A program made the translations under genes and the position numbers. Below the pieces are notes generated by a model that worked only from the letters and a program-made list of their open reading frames with translations, did no database searches and was not told the origin of the DNA. Of a stretch of DNA of 64,000 bases, positions 51,739 to 62,467 are shown in pieces (within the stretch, counting starts at the first letter, position 1; every line of letters begins with the position of its first letter). This DNA is from a candidate division SR1 bacterium Aalborg_AAW-1 (GTDB taxonomy: Bacteria; Patescibacteriota; Gracilibacteria; Absconditabacterales; Absconditicoccaceae), in contig CP011268.1 of assembly GCA_001007975.1 (NCBI GenBank), forward strand, positions 496,001-560,000. Direction: 5' to 3'.

Positions 51739-53049
51739 ATGACACCACAGCTTGACCAAGTTTTCTCAACAGCTCCAGTTACTCCAGCATCTGAAGAAAG
51801 TAAGATAGTTTCTCCAAATCAAGCATTCAATACTGTATCGTCTACAGTATTACCTTCAGAGTCTGCATGATCTGAGAAGCTCAAAGATCAGAAATTTGGA
51901 GCATTTCAACAAGAAGAAAAAAAATGAACATGAATTTCAATTCTCTCATTGCATACCATTACAGCAGCCACATGATGATTGATTATGTTGTTCTTATGAT
52001 TGTTTTTTTTCTTTTTAGCTAAAGTAAATATATGGTGATCAATAGATGATATGGCTCATAAAAATTCTGTTGGCGTTTATAAAGATACAATAATGTATAT
52101 TGATAGCCTTCTTTGATATCCATGAATTTCTCAGTATAATTCTATACAACAACTCACTTCTATGACAGAAGCAAAAGATATTGTTGCTTCTACTATTCCT
52201 TTTATATTTAAAAGGGATATTATGGTTAGATTGATTGATCAACTTAAGCTTACTATTCTCACTAAACATAAAGAATCACAAACCTTATCTCAGGAAATCA
52301 CAAAATATGGTTTTATCTCTGCTGATGTAATGGATCTTATGGAATCTAGTAAAGATAAGATTCCAATTATGACTTCATTACATACACTTGAAACAGTGAA
52401 ATTTGGAACAGCATTGAAATTATTTTCTATGTTAGATACATTTCTTCAACAAGCTAGCCAGACGTTGTGAACAAATAAGCAATTTTTAGAGACATTAATT
52501 ACTTCATATCTTGCTAATGGAGAAGCATATATTTCGAACTACCTTTCAATGTGTTATCTTAATCCTTATGAAAGACTTCCAGATTGTAATCAAATTAATG
52601 ATTTTGCAAATTACTTCAAGTATGAAAATCCAGATACGAAAATAGATTATACAGTTTTGGCGAGGCTATTAGAACTGGTTGAGAATAAACTTGAAACAAG
52701 TTCAGTTGCCAGTATTAAAATTAATTTTAATCGTTTTGACCCAAATGCCAAGAATTTATCATTCCAAGTTACTATTAGCACATTAGCAGAAGATGAAGCT
52801 GCATTTGTTGCTAAAGGAATATTAAATCCTCATGTCTTTATTTTATCAACGTTAGTTAATCTTCTTAAACAATCATTATTTGTGATTGGAGATTCAATTA
52901 ATGTACAAAACATAGCTGTAAAAAAACAAAATATCACTATTGGAAATGTCCAAATTCCCGTGAAAACGTCTACAATGTCATTTGATTTGCCATTACAAAA
53001 TTCATCAGAAAGAGAAATATTTGATTTCTTAGATATTACAAAATATTAA
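51739..53049 (+). CDS. Single-span membrane protein, 436 aa, unknown
   Basis: A polar, Pro/Ser/Glu-rich N-terminus (about 70 residues), one membrane segment (ATGGLIMLFLGLFFFLAKVN) and a helical external domain. VASIKINFNRFDPNAKNLSF is the most structured stretch. No family recognised. Same topology as the neighbours on each side; nine TGA codons occur before residue 160 and only one later. Confidence 0.68.
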
Positions 53050-53087
53050 ATTCAATTTCTTTTATATATTTATATTGGTATTATATT

Positions 53088-54767
53088 ATGAATAAAGAAA
53101 AACTTCTACAATATTACACTATGTATAAAGAGAAATTTTCTTTGAATCAAAGAATAATCTATACAATATTTTTCTATCTTAGTATCGTATTTATGATTTC
53201 TATGGTAGTGTATTGGTATACAACAACTCGTAATCTTAATAATCAATCTTCCTCTCTTGAATTGTTGAGCTCGTATAATGTAGATGTTTTAACTAATAAC
53301 GAAAATATTAAGGAAGTTGCTCCTTTTTGGAAGAATATTAATGATATATTTGATTTTCATACTCAACTTACCGATACTATAGCTATAAATCAAAAACATA
53401 GAAAAGAGCTTTCACTTCCTTTTGATAATTTTCTTTACTTACTTTACACTCCAAGTCTTAATGTATGGAGAGATCCTTTTACACAAAAGATAGATACAAC
53501 GCTTATTGGAAAAAAATATCTAGAAAATAATCCGTATGGAGATATTGCTTTGATGGAACAGTGGACTAATTTTTTTAAAGATGTATGAATTGCTGATTCA
53601 TATAATACTATCAGTAATATTAATATAGGTAATATTGAGTCTGTAAATAAGGAATGATATTTTGGTTTGACGGTAACTGTTGATTTTGAGTCTCCAGATA
53701 AGCGTTCATTTCTCCTTCTGGTGAACAAATTGTCAATGACTGCATATCTTGAAAACGTTTCATTAATAAATGAATTTGTATTTTATCTATGGGAAAATAT
53801 TAAAAAAGATAGAAAAGAATTTCTAACTTCAACACAACAAGAGTTTGTAAAAACAATTCCTTATGTTGCCCAAGATCAAGATAAACTTATTTGATATCTT
53901 CTCTTTGATTGGGCTTTCAATGATAAAGATAATCTTCTTTTATCTAATGAAACGATAATTAAAACTATTCGTCAAACAGCTTGATGTATTGATGAAGATC
54001 AAAAAAAGTGTAACTATTTATTTAGACAAAAAATGAGAACTGTTCCATATCTTGCATATGGTATAGGTAGAGATGATACCGATACTATAGCAGGATTAAA
54101 AACATTCTTTAATAATATACCACCATTGTTATCTATTGAAAGTTTTTCATTTGATGAATTGAAGAAAATTAAGTTATCAGCAAATACATGATATAAATGA
54201 TCAGTTTCTATTAAAGTTTATGGTAGAGATATTATGAATGATGAAATTAATACTATTAGTAACGAGCTGTGAATTATGTGTTTTGCTACTAAAGAATCGA
54301 TGACTGCTACTTCTGCTAAAACAAGAGTAGAAAAATACATCAATGATATGTGAAAACAAAATTTTGATACAAGAAGGTCTACAATGCTAAATCAAGTCTT
54401 AGGATTTGTAAGTACTATTCAAGATTCTTATGACTGATTACCAAATTATAAAAAAGTCGTTAAACTATTTGAGTTATATAGAACTCTTAAAGAAAACTGA
54501 CTATGTGATATTATTGATCCAAAACAAATAGAATCTCTTTCGGAAGCACCAGAACTAACTGGTAATGTCGATGTCTTTGAAGAAATTATAGAACCTGCAT
54601 TATCTGGTAATAATGTGCCTCTTGAACAATTACCACCTTCTCCAGTTGAATTTCCAGCAGTCATAACATGATCTACAGAAAATCGTACTATTGGAGATGG
54701 AAATAGTGCAAGAGATAAACAACTTATTAATGAAATAGAGCAATTACAACAATGAGCTTCATTATAA
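53088..54767 (+). CDS. Single-span membrane protein, 559 aa, unknown
   Basis: Begins with a basic cytoplasmic part, then a membrane segment (IIYTIFFYLSIVFMISMVVY). The external part is mainly helical (WENIKKDRKEFLTSTQQEFV), ending in a Pro/Glu-rich tail. The layout (short inside, one span, helical periplasmic part) resembles PilN/PilO-type alignment proteins, but no sequence motif proves it. 38 bp after the previous gene. Confidence 0.68.
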
Positions 54768-54794
54768 GAGTTTATTTTATCTTGTCTTTTGATT

Positions 54795-54953
54795 ATGAAA
54801 TTCTTACATAAACATTGAATTCTTGTATTTGTAGTGATTATAGTTTGTATAATTGCTATGGTATATTATCTTTATTCTTGAACTTCACATCTTAAACAAC
54901 AACAGCTATTTGAAGAAATTAAAGAACATCAGCAATGAGCGATGATACAATAA
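54795..54953 (+). CDS. 52-residue single-span membrane peptide
   Basis: MKFLHKHGILVFVVIIVCII opens a single membrane helix, followed by a polar tail (HLKQQQLFEEIKEHQQ). Three TGA codons, so it is invisible under code 11. It lies between two cluster genes with gaps of 27 and 26 bp in the same direction. Confidence 0.55.
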
Positions 54954-54979
54954 ATTTAATTATAAATACACTTAACAAA

Positions 54980-55669
54980 ATGCGTATAAAAAAATGATTT
55001 ACCTTAATAGAATTGATTATTGTCATTGTTATGATTGGTATTTTGAGCGCAGCGTTATTGCCTAAGATTATAGGTATTCAAGCAAGAGCAAGAGACGTTC
55101 AAAGAAGAACAGATCAACAAACCATAGCAACAGCTCTTATGCTTTATTACACAGATAATAAAATATATCCCACTGGAGAATGTAATGCTTCAGTTGAATA
55201 TATTAATACGGTATATCCCACAGTATGTAAACGAAATCAACCTTATGCGACGACATGATTTACTGAATATAGTTATTTAGAAACATGATTTTTGGACCAA
55301 CTTGAAAGAATATATCTTACTTCCGTTCCTAAAGACCCTTCTCATCCGAATAAAACATATAGTTATACCTTTGATCCAACTGCAAATAATGCGGATGTAA
55401 ATTATATTAGTACACATTGTGGGCAAAGCTGATTTAGTGCTGTTGCATCGATCTGAATTTATCCTGAAAAAAGACGTATAGGTGATATTGTAAGATCTTG
55501 CCCTGACGGAACTCCTCGAGAGTATGCTTCTAGTTGAACACCTAAAAATATTAATAGATATAATTTCATGAGAACAATGTGGATTTATGATGATAGATAT
55601 AAGCCTATTGGTGATAAAACTGTTCCATGAGAGTGTTTTGATGAGAAAAAAAATGCAAATTGTTTATAG
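54980..55669 (+). CDS. Type IV prepilin-like protein
   Basis: 229 residues. The N-terminus MRIKK-Gly-FTLIELIIVIV is a classic class III signal: prepilin peptidase cleaves after the Gly and Glu5 of the mature protein aids assembly. That Gly (codon 54995-54997) is TGA, so the processing site exists only in code 25. RARDVQRRTDQQTIATALML and YTDNKIYPTGEC are pseudopilin-like. The C-terminal half holds seven Cys. It could be a major or minor pilin. Confidence 0.85.
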
Positions 55670-55684
55670 TGTGAAATATAGAGA

Positions 55685-55743
55685 AAAACCATAGCTTATT
55701 CAGATTGAGATAATGAATACTATAATGCCATGGTTTTTTTTGT
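55685..55743 (+). terminator. Terminator after the prepilin gene
   Basis: AAACCAT pairs with ATGGTTT across a long loop that itself contains TATTCA/TGAATA; eight T follow. Confidence 0.65.
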
Positions 55744-55804
55744 TATTGAAAAAGGAGAGAATATCTTTATACTCTTTCAGCTTTTTGTTTATTAATAATA
55801 TGCT

Positions 55805-56542
55805 ATGTCAGACAACCAATTACTATCTAAAAATGAAAAAATGCTCAAGAATATATCAGGCTATATTGGAGAGGTTGTCTATGGATGAATTGATGGAATT
55901 GTGACAACCTTTGCTGTGGTGGCAGGGTTTGTGGGAGCCGGAGCATCCGCTACATTAGGAGATATATGACCTCTCGCTGTCGTCCTTTTCGGTCTGGCAA
56001 ATCTTTTTGGAGATGGTGTCTCTATGGGATTGGGTAAATATTTATCCACCAAGAGCGAACAAGACATTTATCATCGTGAATGGAATAATGAAAAAGTAGC
56101 TACTACAGAATACCATGAAAAAAAATATACTGACACAGTTGCGATATTGATGGAACAGTGAGTAGAACAGATTGAAGCCGAACAGATGACAGATATTATG
56201 GTCAAACATCCGGAACTTTGGATAAAATGGCAGATGGATAATGTTGTATGAATGCCTGATGTTCGTGATGAAAAACCTATTGCACAATGATTGATTACCT
56301 TGTTCTCGTTTATTGTATTTGGTGCTATACCGTTGATACCTTACATTTTCTTGTGAGAGGGCTATGACTATTGGACTATATCTCTTGTAATGACAGGCTG
56401 ATCATTGATTCTCTTAGGTATCGTACGTTGGTATATTACTAAAATGAATTTTATCGGTACGGTAGCACAGATGGTAGTACTATGAACCGTAGCAGCAGCA
56501 GTTGCCTATTGGACGGGTGATATTGTTATGAAATTGCAATAA
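55805..56542 (+). CDS. VIT/CCC1 family metal transporter
   Basis: 245 residues. YIGEVVYGGIDGIVTTFAVV is the first-span signature (DGIVTTFAVVAG), LFGLANLFGDGVSMGLGKYL the second. A cytoplasmic metal-binding loop rich in Glu and Met (EAEQMTDIMVKHPELWIKWQ) separates these from three more spans. VIT1/Ccc1 proteins export Fe2+ or Mn2+ from the cytoplasm. Bounded by terminators. Confidence 0.88.
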
Positions 56543-56548
56543 GTTATT

Positions 56549-56578
56549 AACTCCTTCATTCTGGTAAGGAGTTTTTTA
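56549..56578 (+). terminator. Terminator of the VIT gene
   Basis: AACTCCTT, loop, AAGGAGTT, then TTTT. Confidence 0.9.
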
Positions 56579-56644
56579 TGAAGAGATTGCAAACGAGGAC
56601 AAAAACTGTAGAACTTTTTTATTTATTGTTTTACTCTACTATAA

Positions 56645-57445
56645 ATGCATTCACATCTTATCAATTATGCAAAATGACTGGTTTGACAGTATTACCAGAC
56701 AGAGTGAAATAGGAAGTTGGTTATACGATTGAAATGAGCTCCATGAGTTCCTGAAAGACCAACGAAAGAAGCAGAGACTCTATCAAAAGTTGGCTTTGAT
56801 TTCATTGCACCAGATTACTACGGGCATGGAAGAAGTTCAGGTTATTTTAATACAAAAAATTGTATCCAAACAGCGTATGATACTCTTCAAACATTCCGTC
56901 AACAAATACCTGTCGTATCGGTCTATTCTCCAGATGAGTTATTGCTACCTGTGTATGAAGAGATAGTTATTGTTGGGGGGAGTTATGGATGATGGATAGC
57001 AGCTGCAATGCCAAAATTTGATGACCAACTGAAAGAAGTAGTGTTGCTCTATCCAGCACTTGATCGTTTAGATCGCAATGAACATGGTCATCCAGAATCT
57101 ACTGATGAAGACTTTCTAAGAGAGTATCTCTTGTGATATAAAAATATCTATAGAGTTGAAGAATGAAGTGATCCGTATGATGCGATGCTTGATATTGAAC
57201 CTTTATTTTCACTTTCAAAACTCTGACATCTGTCAGAAACGAAAGTTTTTGTCTGACATGGAAGTGCTGACAATGTGATATGGTGTGGGAGAAGTAGACA
57301 ATTTATAGACGATCTTAGACAGATGAATCCAGATTGAAATTACCACTATGCAGAGTACTATGGACTATGACATGGAGGATTGTGTAAAGATGCAACGCTT
57401 CAGTGATGGCTTTATCGAAGGAAACAGTTTGAAGTACAAGAATAA
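56645..57445 (+). CDS. Alpha/beta hydrolase
   Basis: 266 residues. KLVIRLKGAPGVPERPTKEA (oxyanion region), FDFIAPDYYGHGRSSGYF and the nucleophile elbow VGGSYGGW with Ser113; the His is in GLGHGGLCKD, the acid probably in GSADN. Expected to be a serine hydrolase (esterase, peptidase or lipase); substrate unknown. The first 60 residues contain six TGA codons, which is why no long ORF is apparent here under code 11. A different frame is open at 56669-56951 but lacks domain features. Confidence 0.85.
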
Positions 57446-57472
57446 TTTTATTTTGATAGATTATTATAGTAT

Positions 57473-58114
57473 ATGATTTTGTTATTAGATTTGGATAGTA
57501 CCTTGGTGGCTGAAGAAGGATGTAATACATTAGCACAATGGAAGTGAGTAGGAGATCAAGTGGCTCGTATTACACAACAGACGATGGATGGAACGATGGA
57601 CTTCAATACTGCATTCCCACAAAAATTAGAACTTATTAGACCATCATATCAAGATTTAGATAAACTCGGAGAGTTTTTATTAGATTATGTGAGTGAAGAT
57701 TGGAAACAAGTAGTAGCTCTTTTGCAATCTCAAGGAGTAAAAATTGGTATTTTATCTCAAGGATATACACGTAGTTCATTACCTGTAGCACAATTGCTCA
57801 ATATTGACCCTGAATGGATCTTTGCCCTGCATTTTCATCACGCTGAAGATGGAAGGTATCAGTGACTCGACATGACACAAGATCTCATGTACTATGATTG
57901 AAAGAGAAAGGTGATACAAAAACTTAGAGAAAGCTATCCTGATGAAACAATAGTCTTCTCTTGAGATAGTCTCTGAGACTACGAATCTGGTCAGATAGCT
58001 GATGTATTCATTGCTTATGCAGGAGTGATTGCTAGACCCAAGGTAACTGCAATAGCAGAATATATTGCATATTCGCCACAAGAACTCTATGATTATATCA
58101 AATCATTGCTTTAA
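57473..58114 (+). CDS. HAD-superfamily phosphatase (SerB-like)
   Basis: 213 residues. ILLLDLDSTLVAEEG is motif I (DxDxT), GILSQGYT motif II (Ser), GKRKVIQKL motif III (Lys) and VFSGDSLGDYES motif IV (GDSxxD). Order and spacing fit phosphoserine phosphatase-like enzymes, though the cap segment is short. 27 bp after the hydrolase gene, so probably one operon. Confidence 0.8.
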
Positions 58115-58131
58115 TTCTTTTTGTATCGCTC

Positions 58132-60072
58132 ATGATAACTCGTTTACAACATTTCTTTCACGATTTGAGTGAATCATTTAAGACATATTATCTTTCCTAT
58201 CTTGTAGCTCTCTTTGCTACAGTATTATGGATTATTGTCATCTCTTTTGATTATTCTTATGAGATGGATTTGAGTATATTCTATGAACTCTTAGCAACCT
58301 GTGCCATCGCGTTCCCGCTCTTCTTACTATGACCACTCTATAATCAAACGCACAACAAGTCAGACCACAAGATTGTTATTGTAACTTCACTTATTAGTAC
58401 GGTACTTTCTATCCTTTTTGCTTGGTATGTTGCTCATTATAATGTCTTTGGACCAGATCAACCAGATATACAGAGTCATATTATTGTCGTCTTATTGTCG
58501 TATCTTATCGCTTGGGGAAGTGTGTTAGCTACTGTAGCTTATGCTCATCCTCGTGATAACCTCACGACACGATGACGATGGAAAGAACTGTTTGTCCATA
58601 TTGTTATCGCATGATTGGGAAGTGCTATCTTACGGGGAGGAATAGCGGCAAGTCTGGGATCGATTGATTATCTCTTTGAGGTCGATATTGATGATAAATG
58701 GTATGCATATGTTGGAATTATTTCTTTTCTTATTATTGGCGTATCGATTTTCTTAACCAATCTTCATCGTACAAAATATGAAGAGAGTTATCATAGTTTC
58801 TTTCGCTTTTTTGGATTGTATATTTTCTTTCCATTAGCTATTATCTATGCCTGTATTCTGCTTGTTTATGGAGGTAAAATAGTCATTACTCAGACACGAC
58901 CCAAAGGTCTTATCTCCATGATGGTGATTGGGTATACGATTTGGGGTCTGATTGCTTATCTTTTGACTTATCCATTGCAAGAAAGTTCATTGGTTAATAA
59001 GATGCGTTCTACGTATTTTGTTAGTATCTTAGTATTTGTCTTGTTGCTGTTTGGGGCTATTGGAATCAGAATATCACAGTATGGTATCACTGAATCAAGA
59101 TATCTGATCGTGATGATTGGCCTATGGATAATTACAGTCGGTATAACTTCATTGCTCCGACCGAAAAAGACCTTTTCGACGATGATTTTTACTTTACTCT
59201 GACTTGCTATCAGTAGTGCCTATCTTCCACGAGGAGCCGGACCTATTTCACTCAGTAGTCAAAAAAACCGTTTGGAATCATTATTAGAAAAAAATGGATT
59301 CTGGGATGGAAATAAACTGATTGTCCAAGAAAAAAATGTCGAGAATATGTCAGAGATTGAGCAAAAGGAACTCGCACAAGTAAGCGATATTATTGAATAC
59401 ATTAGTCGTGGATATGGTAATACTGCTTTGAACTATCTTTATACAAGTACTACAGGATTTACTGAATTGTTAGAAGAAACTGATTATTGGACCCATTGAG
59501 GTATGTTTATAAAAAAGTTAGGAATTATATGAGAATTACCAGACGTATACTATCGAGATTCATATGGAGAACCAATTGAAGAATACTTTAGTGTCTATAA
59601 AAACCAACCCAAAGTAGAGATAGTATCTGTAGAAAATTATAAATATAGTATTACACTCTATCCTTATGGGCGAGATAGACAAGAAGAACTGACCCAAGAA
59701 GATACAGATAATCTACTATGAGAACAAATAACAGGTGATGCTAAAATAGATTCTACACAAACTGAACCGACAGCAGTAGCAACAGTAGTACAAGAGACAG
59801 AAGAATATGTCGATAAAGGTATTCGTATCCGTACAGAAAGAGAAAATCAAAGTCTCATTACTATTACTCCTGATCAAGGTAAAGCTATTATTATTGATCT
59901 TGAAGCCTTAGCACCCAAGATTTATCAAGCTTCAAAATTACAGAATTCTCAGAATGAATACCGTCTTGATTTTGATAATTATAGTGTAATTTTTGATAAC
60001 GTTTCCTGACGTAAGACATGAGATACCTATACTATCGATATGTGATACCAGCTTACCGTATTGATTAAATAA
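58132..60072 (+). CDS. DUF4153-like polytopic membrane protein
   Basis: 646 residues. About 12 membrane segments in the first 400, then a soluble C-terminal domain of about 240 residues. HRTKYEESYHSFFRFFGLYI and GGKIVITQTRPKGLISMMVI resemble DUF4153 family sequence; function unknown. It starts 17 bp after the HAD gene. Few TGA codons in the membrane part, several in the tail. Confidence 0.65.
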
Positions 60073-60084
60073 ATAATAAAAAAT

Positions 60085-60117
60085 ACTGATAGTAATTGTG
60101 CTATCAGTTTTTTCTTT
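60085..60117. terminator. Bidirectional terminator
   Basis: ACTGATAG, 8-nt loop, CTATCAGT with T runs on both strands; it serves the DUF4153-like gene on plus and adk on minus. Confidence 0.9.
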
Positions 60118-60134
60118 GTAACGAAATTATAGAA

Positions 60135-60779
60135 TTATGAAATATACTTGATAATCTCTTGAGTAATTGCTTCGATTGATTGAGTTCCATCGATTTGAAT
60201 CAATTTCCCTTCTGTTGCATATTCATCAAGTCCTGGTTTGGTGTCTTGGTAGAAGAGTTTGAATCTCTCTTGGATCGCTTCAGAAGATCTATCATCATCA
60301 CGAATCTGGAGTGTTGCTCCATCATCAGGACAGGTAGTAATATCTCCATGAAGTAATGAGCTATAGGTTGTTCAACAGCTTGGACAGAGCATTCTGTTGG
60401 CTAATCTTGTCATCGCTTCTTGTTCTGAGATCACGAGTTCGAAGACTAAAAAATCTCTCTGCACGTTACTCATCGCAGTGTCAAACATTTTTTTCTGACT
60501 ATACATACGAGGGAATCCATCGACAAGAAGTGTATTGTCTGGTTCGAGGCATGAAAATACTAATCAGATTAAACTTTGCGTAAATCCATCAGGAACAAGT
60601 AGCCCTTTATTCGTATAAGCTTTCGTATAGTTTCCAGCGATGTTATCATTGCTTGCTAGGGCGCGATAGACACTTCCTGGTTCGAAATACTGTACTTGAG
60701 ATCAGAGATGTTCTCTGAGAGCTCTGGCTTGTGTTCCTTTTCCAGAACCTGCAATACCAGCAATGACGATATCTTTCAT
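60135..60779 (-). CDS. adk: Adenylate kinase
   Basis: 214 residues. P-loop VIAGIAGSGKGTQARALREH, DGFPRMYSQKKMF (DGFPR), and a LID domain with CPSCGTTY and CPDDG (a Cys3-Asp type zinc site). RDDDRSSEAIQERFKLF closes the LID. It interconverts ATP, AMP and ADP. In many bacteria adk follows secY; here it is unlinked. The start MKDIVIA is preferred over a longer frame. Confidence 0.95.
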
Positions 60780-60860
60780 ATTATTATAGTATGTAAAAGT
60801 TACAACAGAACTCCGACAATAGCGAATACGAAGATGAATGCAAATGAAAATTATAACACT

Positions 60861-60922
60861 GTATTGGCAAAAGACTAGCTCCAGGCTGTAGTCCATTGCT
60901 TAAGCTATTCCTTCGCCAATAC
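60861..60922 (-). ncRNA. Possible structured leader between hflX and adk
   Basis: GTATTGGC (60861-60868) and GCCAATAC (60915-60922) are exact inverted repeats enclosing a GACTA/TAGTC hairpin (60873-60893) and a GCTTAAGC palindrome. It lies in the adk leader on the minus strand. No known riboswitch motif is recognised. Confidence 0.35.
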
Positions 60923-60929
60923 GTAGCCG

Positions 60930-62072
60930 TTATATCATCTTCATCATCTCATCTTGGAGATCTTCTAAACCAGCACCAGTGAGAGCAGATACGAAGACTA
61001 CATGCTTTCCATAATACTGGTCAGAAAGTGCTTCTTTTTTCTCTTCACTCAGTTCATCACACTTGTTGAAGACATAGATCATAGGTTGAGTTGCTTTGAT
61101 CTGACTAAGGATGTCTTCTACGATTTGGACTTTGTTGATGAGATCAGGATCGTTTGCATCGATCACATGAAGCAGAATATCTGATTGGATACTATCTTCA
61201 AGTGTCGAAGCAAATGCTTTGATGAGTTGTGGTGGAAGATCACGGATAAACCCGATAGTATCAATCAAAAGTGCTTCTTTCCCAAGTTGAAAATTATTTT
61301 CATCTTGTTTGGGTTGAATATAGAGTTTCCCCACTTCTGTTCACAACGTAGCGAAGAGTTTATCTGCTACATAGGCTTCTTTTTTACACATGGTTCTCAT
61401 AAGAGAAGATTTTCCAGCATTGGTATATCCTACGATACCGAAGACAGGAAGCTGCATTCTTTTTCTTCTCACTCTATGGAGTTCTCTCATCTGGCTATAT
61501 TCTTTGAGTTTTTGTTCGATAACATAGGCTTTCTCTTTCAGATGTCTACGCATACGTTCGGTATTTGTTTCACCCAATCCTCTCATTGCTCATCATCAAC
61601 CACCGCTTGATCCTCCTTGCTTACTCATCTCCATTCCCATTCAGAAAATACGAGGTCCCATATGTTTGATTGCAGCAAGTTCGATCTGTAATCTCGCTTC
61701 TGTACTTTGTGCATGTTTGTCAAAAATTTTCAAAATAAGATCAACTTTGTCCCATGCCTCGATTTTGATATTAGTATCTTTGACTAGGGGATGAGTGCGA
61801 AAGAATTCATTGATGTTATAAATTTGTGCAGGTTTTAAAATATTCCCGACGATGAGCAGGTCTGATTCTGTAGCGATCATATCTTCTACAATCATATCAA
61901 GTTTTCCTTTCCCGATATAGGTTCTATATGCAGGGATATCTTTTTTTTGGATCGTTTTTATGATGACGAGTCCGCCATAGGTGGTGACGAGTCTCTCGAG
62001 CTCTATCATTCTCTGTGTTTGTTCCCAGACACTACAGTCATGGGGTATAATATCGATAATATGGACACGCAT
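60930..62072 (-). CDS. hflX: GTPase HflX
   Basis: 380 residues. N-terminal domain (YRTYIGKGKLDMIVEDMI), then the glycine-rich junction GPRIFGMGMEMS to GLGETNTERMRRHLKEK, and the G domain: G1 GIVGYTNAGKSSL, G3 DTIGFIRDLPPQLI, G4 NKCD, G5 SALTG. HflX is a ribosome-associated GTPase that rescues stalled or hibernating ribosomes. TGA codons cluster in the junction, four in the run before AMRG. Confidence 0.95.
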
Positions 62073-62131
62073 ATAATAATTAGCAATTAGTAATTAAAAA
62101 TTATCAATTTTTTTTGAAAAGATAATATTCT

Positions 62132-62250
62132 GACAGGGTGGATGTCATGCTGTGTGAAAAAACGTCACTTTCAGAGCGAAAGGTTATGATTGTGCTTGAA
62201 CACGAGCACTACATGATCTCACCACACAGCCCTATTGTCCATAACAATAG
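62132..62250. ncRNA. Candidate three-way-junction RNA upstream of hflX
   Basis: GCTGTGTG (62149-62156) pairs exactly with CACACAGC (62223-62230) and encloses two hairpins: CTTTC/GAAAG (62168-62182) and GTGCT/AGCAC (62192-62209). A separate CTATTGT/ACAATAG hairpin sits at 62232-62250 and GACA/TGTC can extend the outer stem. The local sequence is more GC-rich than its surroundings. Strand is uncertain; on minus it would be the hflX leader. Confidence 0.4.
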
Positions 62251-62405
62251 CTCAGAAAAAACTGTGAACGTATATTGATACTAGTAGTATGCTTCTCAAG
62301 TGCTCATTGATAGTAAAATTAGTGATAAATAACTACCTCCATAATAAATAAATTATTGAAACTTTGCAAGAGAATTATGAAATGATGATGAATTGTATGA
62401 TTTTT

Positions 62406-62433
62406 TTGACAAAAAAAATAATTATCTTATAAT
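62406..62433 (+). promoter_or_regulatory. Full-consensus promoter of the kinase-like gene
   Basis: TTGACA at 62406-62411, 16-bp spacer, TATAAT at 62428-62433; 34 bp before the ATG. Confidence 0.75.
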
Positions 62434-62467
62434 TATAGTATTGTTTTATGATACCTATTATTGTACG

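Larger units (their letters stand above)
62073..62467. other. Divergent intergenic region hflX / kinase-like gene
   Basis: 395 bp. The left part (62132-62250) can fold into a multi-stem RNA; the right part holds the promoter of the kinase-like gene. No protein gene is supported. Confidence 0.55.

Noticed and set aside
56669-56951. Open frame starting MQNDWFDSITRQ
   Set aside because: It overlaps the alpha/beta hydrolase in another frame and shows no domain; the hydrolase frame carries all conserved motifs.
62132-62250. Hammerhead or other known ribozyme or riboswitch
   Set aside because: No CUGAUGA/GAAA core, TPP, SAM or preQ1 signature is visible.
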